A stretch of 13,066 nucleotides of DNA, from positions 1-13,066 of the forward strand of contig DASWJQ010000083.1 in NCBI GenBank assembly GCA_036397095.1, given 5' to 3'. This document shows, piece after piece, positions 1 through 7,436 of the stretch. Each line of letters opens with the position of its first letter. The stretch's first letter is position 1. This DNA is from DASWJQ01 sp036397095. Its GTDB lineage: Bacteria > Chloroflexota > Anaerolineae > Anaerolineales > E44-bin32. Both the position numbers and the translations under genes were made by a program. The notes under the pieces were generated by a model that was not told the origin of the DNA, did not search any database, and saw nothing but the letters and a program-made list of their open reading frames with translations.

Positions 1-1313
1 GTCAGCAATAAGCGGTTGACATACTGCAGTTGTTCCTTGTATCCGACCAGATACTCTTCGTGGGTGCCCTGGTAAGCGTCACCGTCAACCAGGTTGAACG
101 GCCGATCCGGATTGCGCGCCTCCCCGTTTGCCCCGAAGACAAATGGCGGATGCGGGGCGACGACATGAGCGAAGACAAACTTCGGGCCTTCGAGTGCTGC
201 TATCTCCTGAATCCGATCAAAGGTGAAGGTGATGCGGGCCCTGTGCTGCCCGTAGGCGCCGGCAAACGGGCCCTGCTCGGCTGAGGCCGCCAGCGGGTCG
301 ACCAACTCATACCATATGCGCAGCGCGGTCGATTCGAACAGCAACGCCTCGAAGGTAGAAAGACGGCGCCAATTGTCATCGGGGGCAGTGTAGCGTGGGT
401 CGTCCTGGTAGCTCAAATAGACATCGGCGTTGTCAAGTTCGGTCTCGGGCAGGCCCGTCTCGAACGCGTAGACCTGATAGCCAGCCGACTCCAAGAGCTC
501 CCTCACCCAGCTGTCGCGGATCGCCGAGGCGAAGGGAAAACTGGCCGGCCCCGAACCAGCCCTTTCCAGCAATGCCGGCAGGTAGTCCATATTGAGACTT
601 GACACGAGGGACTGACGAGTCTGCATGTAGTTCGAAGTGGCCGCCTCCGCCACGTTGAAGCCTCTCGCCTCGAGGGCGACAATAAAGGAACTGTTGTCGA
701 ATTCGTAGTAGTCGCGCAAAACGTCGGTGCGGCCGTAGCCATCTAGAACAAGGTAGTAGATATCGGGTGGCTGCTCCGGGACGGACCACGACAGCTGCGG
801 CGTCGCCAAGCGGGCTTCATGGTCGGACGACGCCTGGTTCCTTGCCCAGCCGCCGCCGGTAAGCCACGACAGGAGGGGAAGCACGAGTGCGGCCGCGCCG
901 ACCACAGTCAGGGCTTTGCCAAAATCAGTCCAGAGGTGGTGGCGCCGGGGTATCACGGCGAGGTTCACCAGGGTCAACAGTCCCACCAGGATGGCGGCCT
1001 GATACCGATGCCGACCGATGGTCCAACCGAAGACGGATGCGCCTTCAAATAGACCGTAGAACTGACCGTATGTGAGCAGGCTGAGCATGATGAGGCCGGC
1101 CAGCAGACTGCGTTGGACGCTGCCGAAGCCCAGAAAGGCGTAGGCCCCGCACAGCACAGCGGCCATGGCCAGGGAAATGACCAGCGGCCGTACCAGTTCG
1201 TTGATCGAGATATACGCGGCGTTGACAGTGTACAGCGAGATCAATGCCCCGGCAGTCAGACCAATGGGGAAAAGCAGGCCGGACTCGGCCAGGGACTGGG
1301 CCTTGGCAATCAT
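1..1313 (-). CDS. Sulfatase/LTA-synthase-like membrane enzyme (C-terminus beyond the window)
   Basis: Probable membrane-anchored enzyme of the alkaline phosphatase/sulfatase superfamily, similar in layout to LTA synthases and phosphoethanolamine transferases. The 437 visible residues begin with about five hydrophobic segments (roughly 12-32, 41-62, 69-88, 103-121 and 134-152). An extracytoplasmic domain starts near residue 183 with PDIYYLVLDGYGRTD, where D191 is a likely metal ligand. NYMQTRQSL follows, and T232 sits where the nucleophile is expected. HVVAPHPPF lies at 383-391 and a VNRLL stretch near the edge. The usual downstream D-H metal motif would lie past the left edge and cannot be checked. 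The ATG at 1313 is chosen because an in-frame TGA lies 15 bases upstream and GAGG (1319-1322) sits 5 bases before it. It is the last gene of the minus-strand run, 168 bases after the DUF115 gene. The family is fairly sure. The substrate (phosphoglycerol, phosphoethanolamine or a sulfate ester) is unknown. Confidence 0.85.
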   Translation of the reverse strand, partial: MIAKAQSLAESGLLFPIGLTAGALISLYTVNAAYISINELVRPLVISLAMAAVLCGAYAFLGFGSVQRSLLAGLIMLSLLTYGQFYGLFEGASVFGWTIGRHRYQAAILVGLLTLVNLAVIPRRHHLWTDFGKALTVVGAAALVLPLLSWLTGGGWARNQASSDHEARLATPQLSWSVPEQPPDIYYLVLDGYGRTDVLRDYYEFDNSSFIVALEARGFNVAEAATSNYMQTRQSLVSSLNMDYLPALLERAGSGPASFPFASAIRDSWVRELLESAGYQVYAFETGLPETELDNADVYLSYQDDPRYTAPDDNWRRLSTFEALLFESTALRIWYELVDPLAASAEQGPFAGAYGQHRARITFTFDRIQEIAALEGPKFVFAHVVAPHPPFVFGANGEARNPDRPFNLVDGDAYQGTHEEYLVGYKEQLQYVNRLLL

Positions 1314-1481
1314 GCACGCCTCGGGTCAGACCAAGCTCGGGCCGCCTGGCGTCCTTCATGGCCGAACCTGGCCGGCACACTGGCGGTACCGTACGAGCCA
1401 GTTTGCCTCATGGGAAGACCCTGGTCGTGTGCAATGCCAAGTGCAGCCAAGGTGCCCGGGCTAGCAATCATCGGCTGGCAT

Positions 1482-2360
1482 TCAATCGCCGCTGGGGGCA
1501 ACGCAATCGGCGAATGACACCTTGGGGAACACAGTCAGTTTGCCGCCGACGGTGGCATCCAGCACCTGGCGTCCATCAGCTTCAAATGCTTGCCTGGCCA
1601 TCTGGTAGGCGCGTTCCGACGCCGCCAGGTCCGGCAATTGCCAGCGGAATCCTTGGCCGAAGTAGCCGGTGGCGAAATGATCCCGATCATCCCCTTGCGA
1701 GGTAATCGTGACATTGGGTGGCCCAGTTGTCCGAAAAATGTGGTCAACGCCAATGAGGATTACCTGGCGGAAGCCCAAATGGTAGGCGAGCTGCAGGGCG
1801 ACATAGGTAACGGTCGAGCCCTCAAATACACGCCCACTGACGTCCCTGGAGAAAGTTGGCGGATCGGTATAGTCCGTGTCCAGGAAAACGACGGTTGGAT
1901 CCTCCAGCATCCATCGGCGGGCGCGCCAGGTGACGAATTTGGGCATGGTCAACGCCTTAATCTCGTCCGCACACTGCTCAATGACCAATGAGTTGACGGC
2001 AACGTAATATGAGGGCCGCCAGCTCAGCTCGGGGAAAAGCAGGTAGATCCGGTTCATACCAAATGTGACTTCGTTGGCCAACATGCTCAGGTCCATCTTC
2101 GCCAAGCTGGGCCCATTGCCCATTATGAAGCAACGCTCCCCGGCGTGGGCACCCTTGAGCTCTCGCAGTTCCCGAATGCTGCGCCGCCTTGCAGGGTGAA
2201 CCACGCCAGCTACCTGGTGACGAGCCCGGTTGTACCACCACCAGTACGGCGCCGTGATCAATTGCCACAGTGAACGTGGGATACGCGGCTTGATCCGGTA
2301 AATCAAGCGGGCCGCCAGGCTATCTGGGTTTTTGGTCGGCAAGCTGCTTGGTTGGTCCAT
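1482..2360 (-). CDS. DUF115 / MptE-like protein in a glycan locus
   Basis: A 292-residue soluble protein of the DUF115 (6-hydroxymethylpterin diphosphokinase MptE-like) group, which also covers flagellin-glycosylation Maf-type proteins and is common in bacterial glycan clusters. Visible family features are GERCFIMGNGPSL (74-86) followed by a FGMNRIYLLF stretch (100-109), ILIGVDHIF (201-209), and a C-terminal AY..A....GR...DAT.GG.L..F pattern (about 251-278). The N-terminal 70 residues are basic and carry aromatic residues (WWWYNRARH), so peripheral membrane contact is possible. The ATG at 2360 lies 9 bases after the stop of the upstream GT-C gene. AAGGGTG spans that junction as a plausible ribosome site, so the two are probably co-transcribed. 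The pterin name should not be taken as function: nothing nearby suggests pterin chemistry, and a role in glycan assembly or modification is the better inference. The reaction is unknown. Confidence 0.85.
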   Translation of the reverse strand: MDQPSSLPTKNPDSLAARLIYRIKPRIPRSLWQLITAPYWWWYNRARHQVAGVVHPARRRSIRELRELKGAHAGERCFIMGNGPSLAKMDLSMLANEVTFGMNRIYLLFPELSWRPSYYVAVNSLVIEQCADEIKALTMPKFVTWRARRWMLEDPTVVFLDTDYTDPPTFSRDVSGRVFEGSTVTYVALQLAYHLGFRQVILIGVDHIFRTTGPPNVTITSQGDDRDHFATGYFGQGFRWQLPDLAASERAYQMARQAFEADGRQVLDATVGGKLTVFPKVSFADCVAPSGD

Positions 2361-2369
2361 GCCTCACCC

Positions 2370-3971
2370 TTAGCCTGAACTTGGCTGATGCGAGTCTCGG
2401 GAGATATAGATCGTCCCATCATTCGCCTCCATCAGCGGTACCAAACCCATCGTCAGCGTCTCGATTGGTGGCATTTCCACCCGCAATTCGTTGGGATGAA
2501 TGAGAACCAAGACACCTTCCGTCTGGGCCAGCCGCACATGCATCTCGGCAACGGCTTGTTCCCAGTCGGGTCGCTCACTGCTTAGCACAGGATCCAGACG
2601 TTCCGGTACCGAGAACACTGGTCGGCCCGTGTGGAAGGATACTGGAAAGGACTCGTTAGAGTAGATCAGAATGTCGGACGGAAGTTCTCGGACCGCCGCC
2701 ACGGTTGGAGACCGACGCCAAGCCCGGCTGTTGAAACCCAAGCCATCGGCCCGAGCGTCGGCCGCCAGAACATAGGTAGCGTTGGCGAACACGAAGAACA
2801 CCAACAACCCAGCGCCAGCCAGCGCCAGTCGCAGCCTACGGCTGGCGGCCGCCACGAGCGTCGGCAATGTGAACAACGCGGACACGACCAGTGCCAGGTA
2901 GATCGGCGAAAGAATCCGACTGTCGAGCGGCGTCGAGGCGTCGAAAAGTGTCAGCGACAGCAACAGCATAGCCAGGTAGGCGCCCGCAAACGCCAGCGGG
3001 ATGATGGCCGGCCATCCGAACACAGCCCGATGTTCACCCCTCGACTCGTCGCGCCAGGCCAGAAGCGGGATTGTTGAGAGCCCTCCGCCGACGATCAGCA
3101 CGGCCCCAAGCCGCAACCACAGGGGGAGTTGGCTGACAGGCAACCAGCTGGCCAGCGCACGTCCTGCTTCCTTGAATTGGTCTAGTGTCGGCGGATGAAA
3201 TACCAAAGACCGGTTGGTCAGGGCCTGATCGAGCAACTGATTGCGCACTACCCACGGCAGGACCGCCAGACTGCATGCCAGCGCAAACGCGGCCAGGGTG
3301 ATCCACCTGGATCGCCCCTGATTGTGGGGCAAGAGCAACCAGACTAAGGCCCACATGCCAACTATGCTGACGCCCGCGTAGCGCGTCAGGTAACCCAGCC
3401 CGGCCAATACGCCCCCCACCCCGGCAAGCCGGATTGAGGGCCGCCGGGTGAAGGCTGCCAGGGCCAACCAGTTGGCCACGAGTACCAGGTAGAAGACCGA
3501 TTCGCTCATGGCCCACAAATGGCGGGCGAACAGCACCGGGCTGGCGGCAACATACACCGCACCGGCTAATCCGACCCATCTTCCATGGCTCCGCGCTGCC
3601 ACCAAGCCAACTGAAACTGGAAGCAGCCCAGCCAGCAAGGCTTGCAACCAGCGAGCCGCATCTGCCGACGGGCTGCCGGAAAGCTGCGTGACGAGCGTGA
3701 TCGATGTCGGATACAGCGGTGGGAAGTGGGTGAGAGGGATGAACGCACCTGAAGCGTGAATGCGGCCCAGACCAATTCCATCCGACAGGGTTTGGGCTGC
3801 GCTCAGGTAGAAATACGAGTCGTAGCCAACACCGATACCCCACGGGCTGGCGAAAAGAACAAGCGCCGAAGTTAGGCCGGCAACCAGCCCCATCAGCGCA
3901 ATAACAATCCAGTCTCGGTTGAGGGAGGCCGGCGGTAACTCATCCGTGACCGCTTTCTCGGCTCTTGCCAT
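2370..3971 (-). CDS. GT-C family membrane glycosyltransferase (PMT/ArnT-like)
   Basis: A 533-residue multi-pass membrane protein resembling the GT39/ArnT-like GT-C enzymes, which move a sugar from a polyprenyl-phosphate donor onto an acceptor outside the cytoplasmic membrane. After a first hydrophobic segment (about 22-43), the first outer loop has VGYDSYFYLSAAQTL with D51 in the position of the usual catalytic acid. It is followed by GIGLG, a THFPPLYP motif (81-88), WAMSES (153-158) and TRYAG (196-200). Further hydrophobic segments run to about residue 400. A soluble C-terminal part contains SRAWRRSP and IYSNESFPV. It is homologous over its length to the plus-strand gene at 9228-10874. The ATG directly abuts the TAA of the methyltransferase gene, so translation is likely coupled. 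The superfamily is well supported. The sugar and the acceptor cannot be deduced. Confidence 0.85.
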   Translation of the reverse strand: MARAEKAVTDELPPASLNRDWIVIALMGLVAGLTSALVLFASPWGIGVGYDSYFYLSAAQTLSDGIGLGRIHASGAFIPLTHFPPLYPTSITLVTQLSGSPSADAARWLQALLAGLLPVSVGLVAARSHGRWVGLAGAVYVAASPVLFARHLWAMSESVFYLVLVANWLALAAFTRRPSIRLAGVGGVLAGLGYLTRYAGVSIVGMWALVWLLLPHNQGRSRWITLAAFALACSLAVLPWVVRNQLLDQALTNRSLVFHPPTLDQFKEAGRALASWLPVSQLPLWLRLGAVLIVGGGLSTIPLLAWRDESRGEHRAVFGWPAIIPLAFAGAYLAMLLLSLTLFDASTPLDSRILSPIYLALVVSALFTLPTLVAAASRRLRLALAGAGLLVFFVFANATYVLAADARADGLGFNSRAWRRSPTVAAVRELPSDILIYSNESFPVSFHTGRPVFSVPERLDPVLSSERPDWEQAVAEMHVRLAQTEGVLVLIHPNELRVEMPPIETLTMGLVPLMEANDGTIYISRDSHQPSSG

Positions 3972-4925
3972 TTAGGAGTCCATCCAGGTCGCCATAGCTT
4001 GTGGACCTAACGCGATCCGAACCAACCGCTGGTACATTCGCACCAGCCAGTGGGCCAGGCCTCGCTTCACCCTGAGTGAGAAGGCTCCAGGCGGACTGAC
4101 CAACTCAATGTCACCAGTCTCGATCTGGGCAAGTACCAACAGGTAGAAAGGTATCCGCCGGGAGTAAGGGTTCCCATGGCGTACCGTACGAGTTGGTCTA
4201 AGACCTGCCTGGGCCAACGCGTTCGTAAGCGAGTCCAGGGTGAACGCATGTACGTGCGATAGCTCATACGAGGCATGCCAGATCAGATCAGGGACCTCGA
4301 GCAACAGCCTTCCGCCATCGGAGAGCCATCGCTCACGGATGGTGCGCAGCGTTTGAACCGGGTCTGTCAGGTGCTCAAGCACGTGGCTCATCGTGACCAG
4401 ATCAAACCGCTTGGACCAATCCGACGGCACCTCGGCGAGGGAGGCATAGACCTCAAACCCAAGCTCGGCGGCCAGCCTACGCTGATACTTGGAAGGCTCG
4501 ATCCCCACGACGGTAGATCCGAATCCCTGCCTGACCTGGTCCATCAACCTGCCCATGGAGAAGCCGACATCCAGGCAAGTCGCGGGTCGGATGTGGTTCC
4601 GCCGGAGAAAGTCAAAAAAGTAGGATGCTCGCCGTTGCTGCTCCCAAACGTTGCGTGCGACTTCCGCCTGCCCGGGATTCAACAGCCGATCGTATTCGCG
4701 GCGGTAGAACGCAGCCAGACTGTCGTTGTCCGGCCGTGGCGATTGGAAAACTAATCCGCAACGACGACAATACTGGTAATGCAAGGGCACGATGCCGCGG
4801 TCGTGCTGGAACGATTGTAGGTCGTTCCCGGTGGATTCACATACGGGGCATGACGTCACGTCGACCCAGATCAGGTTGGCGCTTACTTTGGGTGAATCGC
4901 TCTGATTGGACATCGGCGTCGACAT
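3972..4925 (-). CDS. Class I SAM-dependent methyltransferase with N-terminal zinc ribbon
   Basis: A 317-residue cytoplasmic methyltransferase of the Methyltransf_23 type. An N-terminal CPVC and CRRC pair (C26, C29, C53, C56) forms a probable zinc ribbon. FYRREYDRL follows, then SAM motif I LDVGFSMGRLM (117-127), an acidic GIEPS (about 141-145) ending the second strand, and VLEHLTDP (182-189). The C-terminal quarter is basic and hydrophobic (LAHWLVRMYQRLVRIAL), perhaps membrane-associated. Proteins with this layout often methylate sugars or nucleotide sugars in surface-polysaccharide clusters, which fits the context. The reading frame stays open to a TTG at 5099. That extension overlaps the glycosyltransferase gene and has no domain content, so the ATG at 4925, 13 bases after the upstream stop, is preferred. 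ATG 4913 is an alternative. No good ribosome site precedes either, so translation may depend on coupling. Confidence 0.85.
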   Translation of the reverse strand: MSTPMSNQSDSPKVSANLIWVDVTSCPVCESTGNDLQSFQHDRGIVPLHYQYCRRCGLVFQSPRPDNDSLAAFYRREYDRLLNPGQAEVARNVWEQQRRASYFFDFLRRNHIRPATCLDVGFSMGRLMDQVRQGFGSTVVGIEPSKYQRRLAAELGFEVYASLAEVPSDWSKRFDLVTMSHVLEHLTDPVQTLRTIRERWLSDGGRLLLEVPDLIWHASYELSHVHAFTLDSLTNALAQAGLRPTRTVRHGNPYSRRIPFYLLVLAQIETGDIELVSPPGAFSLRVKRGLAHWLVRMYQRLVRIALGPQAMATWMDS

Positions 4926-4938
4926 CACGATGGGAATT

Positions 4939-5919
4939 TCACTCTGGATTGATCCAGCGAAAAAGGCGGCTATAAAGCCCGAGCAAAAGGGTTCGGATCG
5001 GAGACCAAAGCAAGAATCGGCGCCACAGACCGCCCGGCTTTTCTGTCCCGCCACCCACCCGCACGCCAGGAGTGGGATCAAACCGGAAGCGTTCGGCAAG
5101 GCTTGGATCTAACCGATTGCCCAGATGACGCGTAGTCCGCTGGCGGGTTGCCAGGCGCAAGTACCCCAGTTGGTTGACGGCCTGATCCATTTCGATCATG
5201 CCACCCATTAGCCGCCCGCTCCATTCCGGCGGCAGCGCTTCGAGAATCGCCTGTTTCGGTGCCAGGAACTGGTCATGGTTAGCAGCCGCAAACGCCTGCC
5301 GCCCTTGATATTCAAGGACGACTTCAACCGACTGCCCTATCTCCTGCACGGCCTGCTCTGGGGTGCGCCCAGTGCTTACCGCCCAATCCTGCAAGTGTTG
5401 GTCGGAGGTAAACCGGCCTTGTATGATGGAAACTTCCTCACGTTCAGCAAAAGCAAGCGTCGCGCTGATGCGTGCGGGATCGAAGAAGGATGGGATGACG
5501 TAGCCGCTGATCATCCCGGCATTGGGAAAGGCATCGAATAGCGCAACCTGCTCGGTTAGCCAACCGGGTTCGAAATAAAAGTCGTCGTCAGCGTAGGCCA
5601 CCAGCTCGCCGGGTGCTACCCGAAAAATCAGCCGCAGGGCGGCCTGCTTGCCGAGATTGACTCGCGATCGAAGCAAGAACTCAATCCAGCCGTCCGCCTG
5701 CCGCTGAGCGAGATAGTCACCTATCTCCGGGCAGGAGGAATTGTCGAACACCAGCAGGTCGTACTCCATGGTCGTATTGAGGCGCAGGCTTTCAAGACAT
5801 GCGTTCAAGACCTGCCAGCGGCCGGTGAAGTAGCCCGTCAGATGCGGGATATGGACCAAAATGGCAACCGTCACCCTGGTCGGATGATATGTGCTGCGTT
5901 TGAGTTTCGAAGGATTCAT
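4939..5919 (-). CDS. Glycosyltransferase family 2
   Basis: A 326-residue GT-A fold glycosyltransferase expected to use a nucleotide-sugar donor on the cytoplasmic face. Motifs in order are: the first strand VTVAILVHIPH (16-26), LLVFDNSS (55-62), NLGKQAALR (89-97) and the metal-binding acidic cluster AYADDDFYFEPGWL (108-121, with DDD 111-113). A later EMDQAVNQLGY stretch may provide the catalytic base region. Visible homology runs through about residue 270. The last 40 residues are rich in W, R and L (GGLWRRFLLWSPIR), and could bind the membrane. The ATG at 5919 is preferred. A TTG at 5934, with GAGG about 12 bases ahead, gives five more residues (MARIG) and remains possible. It follows the second tandem membrane gene after 104 bases and precedes the methyltransferase by 13 bases. 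The fold assignment is confident, the linkage and sugar unknown. Confidence 0.88.
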   Translation of the reverse strand: MNPSKLKRSTYHPTRVTVAILVHIPHLTGYFTGRWQVLNACLESLRLNTTMEYDLLVFDNSSCPEIGDYLAQRQADGWIEFLLRSRVNLGKQAALRLIFRVAPGELVAYADDDFYFEPGWLTEQVALFDAFPNAGMISGYVIPSFFDPARISATLAFAEREEVSIIQGRFTSDQHLQDWAVSTGRTPEQAVQEIGQSVEVVLEYQGRQAFAAANHDQFLAPKQAILEALPPEWSGRLMGGMIEMDQAVNQLGYLRLATRQRTTRHLGNRLDPSLAERFRFDPTPGVRVGGGTEKPGGLWRRFLLWSPIRTLLLGLYSRLFRWINPE

Positions 5920-6023
5920 CCCGATTCGGGCCAAAGTTCGATTCGCCTCTCGCCTGTTCGACCCGCCGGCTCCCGAATGCTTCTTGGCCGTGAACGCGCT
6001 CCTTGCCAGCGAGGGCCTACCAA

Positions 6024-7436
6024 CTAAGCCGGAGGGATTGTACTCCGGCGGAGGCCGACGCCAGTTTCAATCGCCAGTAAAAGGAGCAGCAGGATGCCGA
6101 GCCTGAGCTGGAAAGCCGCTTGAAAGGCATGCCGTTCAATTTCAATGCTGTCCGCATGCCATACGATCAACATCAATGCAGGTGCGCTGACGACCAGGAA
6201 TGCTGCAACCAGCCAGACGGGGGTCAGTCTTCCGTTGCGCCACACCCACAATGTTGCCATCAAGGTGGTCAACGTGGCCACCACGAGCACCGGAGTCGAC
6301 CGGGGGAAGAGCAGGTTTGAGAAGGCCAGGTACCAGACAGGCAGTCTGACCTCGTCGCCGGCGAATTCGGAAGAAAGCGGATTGAGAAGCTGTCGGTGGG
6401 CATGCACTGGTTCTAGGAGTAGCTTTCCGGGGTTGGCAATTAGGTAGGACAAGTAGACCGGCCGACCGTCTTCGGCCAGCCAGGCTTCGATTGCACGAAA
6501 CCTGGCGTTGTGCAGGAGTGAATCGACAAAGCCACTCCGGTTCAGGCTCCTCAAAACCTCAAGCCGCTCCCCGGCGGGCATGCCTCGTTCGGTGAAGAAG
6601 GCCGTTGCTTGGGCCTCGGCAAGCACTCGGTCCCGGAGGACATGATAAAACGGCACTTTCCACCGGCCGCTCCCGGCGACCAGCGCCAACTGCATAACAA
6701 CCACTGCTAGCAGTACTCCGCCATAACCAATCAGCAACCAACCGCCGCGTTGGGGCCGCCTACGCATTGTGAGCAGTAAGCCGAGCGCCAGGAGGATAAC
6801 CGCTGTCATCAGCACTAGGGGGATGTTCCCATCACGCACCATGCTGAAGAGGGCGCCAAGCAAGGTCAAGCTGCCGATGATCGCACTTCCCACGAGCATG
6901 CTCAATCGTCCCCAGTCGATGTCGGCAGCCGAGACGGATAGCAAGGCGGCGATGCTCAACGTGAACAGCGATGTGGCAACCGACTCGGATAACCACAGCG
7001 GGTCCCACATGCTGACGTGGAAGCCGAGGCCAAAGGCTAGGATCAGCCAAAATCCCAGAAGCCTCAGCCATGGACGTTGGAGATGGGCCGTGAATGTCCA
7101 GGCAATCGCCAGCCAACCTATCGTTGAGAGCAGGCCTTGAAGAATCCCGATCGGCGCCTGCGTAGGGAACATTGCTAGACTGCCGGCGTCGAGGCCAATC
7201 AACTTGTAGAGCAGCGGCAGCGTGACCGGGCGCGGCCCGAGCCAAAACGCAGCCGAAGTCATTGGCTCCGCCGCCACCTGAACATACGACAACGTGTCAG
7301 GGAAGATCCTGGCAGGAACCGCGTTCACCAATGCCAGTTTGCTAGCTCCGAATAGGAACGAACTCGCCAGCCGAGCCCAATCCACCCATGGCATTCTCGC
7401 TATCCGACGCCCCATTTGCCAAATGTGGGCAGTCAT
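6024..7436 (-). CDS. Multi-pass membrane protein, GT-C-like, second of a tandem pair
   Basis: A 470-residue integral membrane protein with about ten hydrophobic segments, clearly homologous to the gene just upstream (7433-9115). Shared blocks are RIFPDTLSYVQVA near the start (D47), LGPRPVTLPLLYKLIG, FHVSMWDPLWLSES (E151), GSGRWKVPF with RVLAEAQATAFF and GMP in a mid-protein outer loop, LIANPGKLLLEPV with LLNP, and HADSIEIERHAF near the C-terminus. The early outer-loop Asp and later S-E-S motif match the GT-C enzymes in this window, so a polyprenyl-phosphate-sugar transferase role is inferred. I do not recognise a named family. The ATG at 7436 shares an ATGA overlap with the upstream stop and is preferred over a GTG at 7481, which would overlap the neighbour by 49 bases. 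Compared with its partner it lacks about 93 N-terminal residues. A short inverted repeat covers its stop region. Confidence 0.8.
   Translation of the reverse strand: MTAHIWQMGRRIARMPWVDWARLASSFLFGASKLALVNAVPARIFPDTLSYVQVAAEPMTSAAFWLGPRPVTLPLLYKLIGLDAGSLAMFPTQAPIGILQGLLSTIGWLAIAWTFTAHLQRPWLRLLGFWLILAFGLGFHVSMWDPLWLSESVATSLFTLSIAALLSVSAADIDWGRLSMLVGSAIIGSLTLLGALFSMVRDGNIPLVLMTAVILLALGLLLTMRRRPQRGGWLLIGYGGVLLAVVVMQLALVAGSGRWKVPFYHVLRDRVLAEAQATAFFTERGMPAGERLEVLRSLNRSGFVDSLLHNARFRAIEAWLAEDGRPVYLSYLIANPGKLLLEPVHAHRQLLNPLSSEFAGDEVRLPVWYLAFSNLLFPRSTPVLVVATLTTLMATLWVWRNGRLTPVWLVAAFLVVSAPALMLIVWHADSIEIERHAFQAAFQLRLGILLLLLLAIETGVGLRRSTIPPA
6028..6049. repeat. Inverted repeat across the 3' end of the second tandem membrane gene
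   Basis: GCCGGAG (6028-6034) and CTCCGGC (6043-6049) are perfect inverted 7-base arms around an 8-base loop. On the minus strand the structure lies within the last codons, just before the TAG. There is no T-run after it, so it does not look like a standard intrinsic terminator. It could still slow RNA decay or transcription between this gene and the glycosyltransferase 104 bases on. Confidence 0.4.

Noticed and set aside
433..789. Minus-strand open frames around 433-789 as separate small genes
   Set aside because: The sulfatase-like frame continues without stop from 1313 to the left edge and shows family motifs on both sides of this stretch.
1314..1481. A small gene or RNA in the 168-base gap before the sulfatase-like gene
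   Set aside because: No open frame with a credible ribosome site, no strong hairpin and no clear promoter boxes were seen. It may simply hold the promoter or leader of that gene.
3034..3843. Open frame of 269 codons on the minus strand inside the GT-C gene
   Set aside because: It overlaps a gene with clear homology in another frame and its translation is rich in R, G, S and P without any domain pattern. Long shadow frames are expected in GC-rich DNA.
4926..5099. Longer form of the methyltransferase starting at TTG 5099
   Set aside because: The added residues overlap the glycosyltransferase gene, have no domain content, and several ATG starts fit the gene junction better.
6028..6049. Intrinsic terminator at the end of the second tandem gene
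   Set aside because: The hairpin is inside the coding end and no T-run follows on the minus strand.
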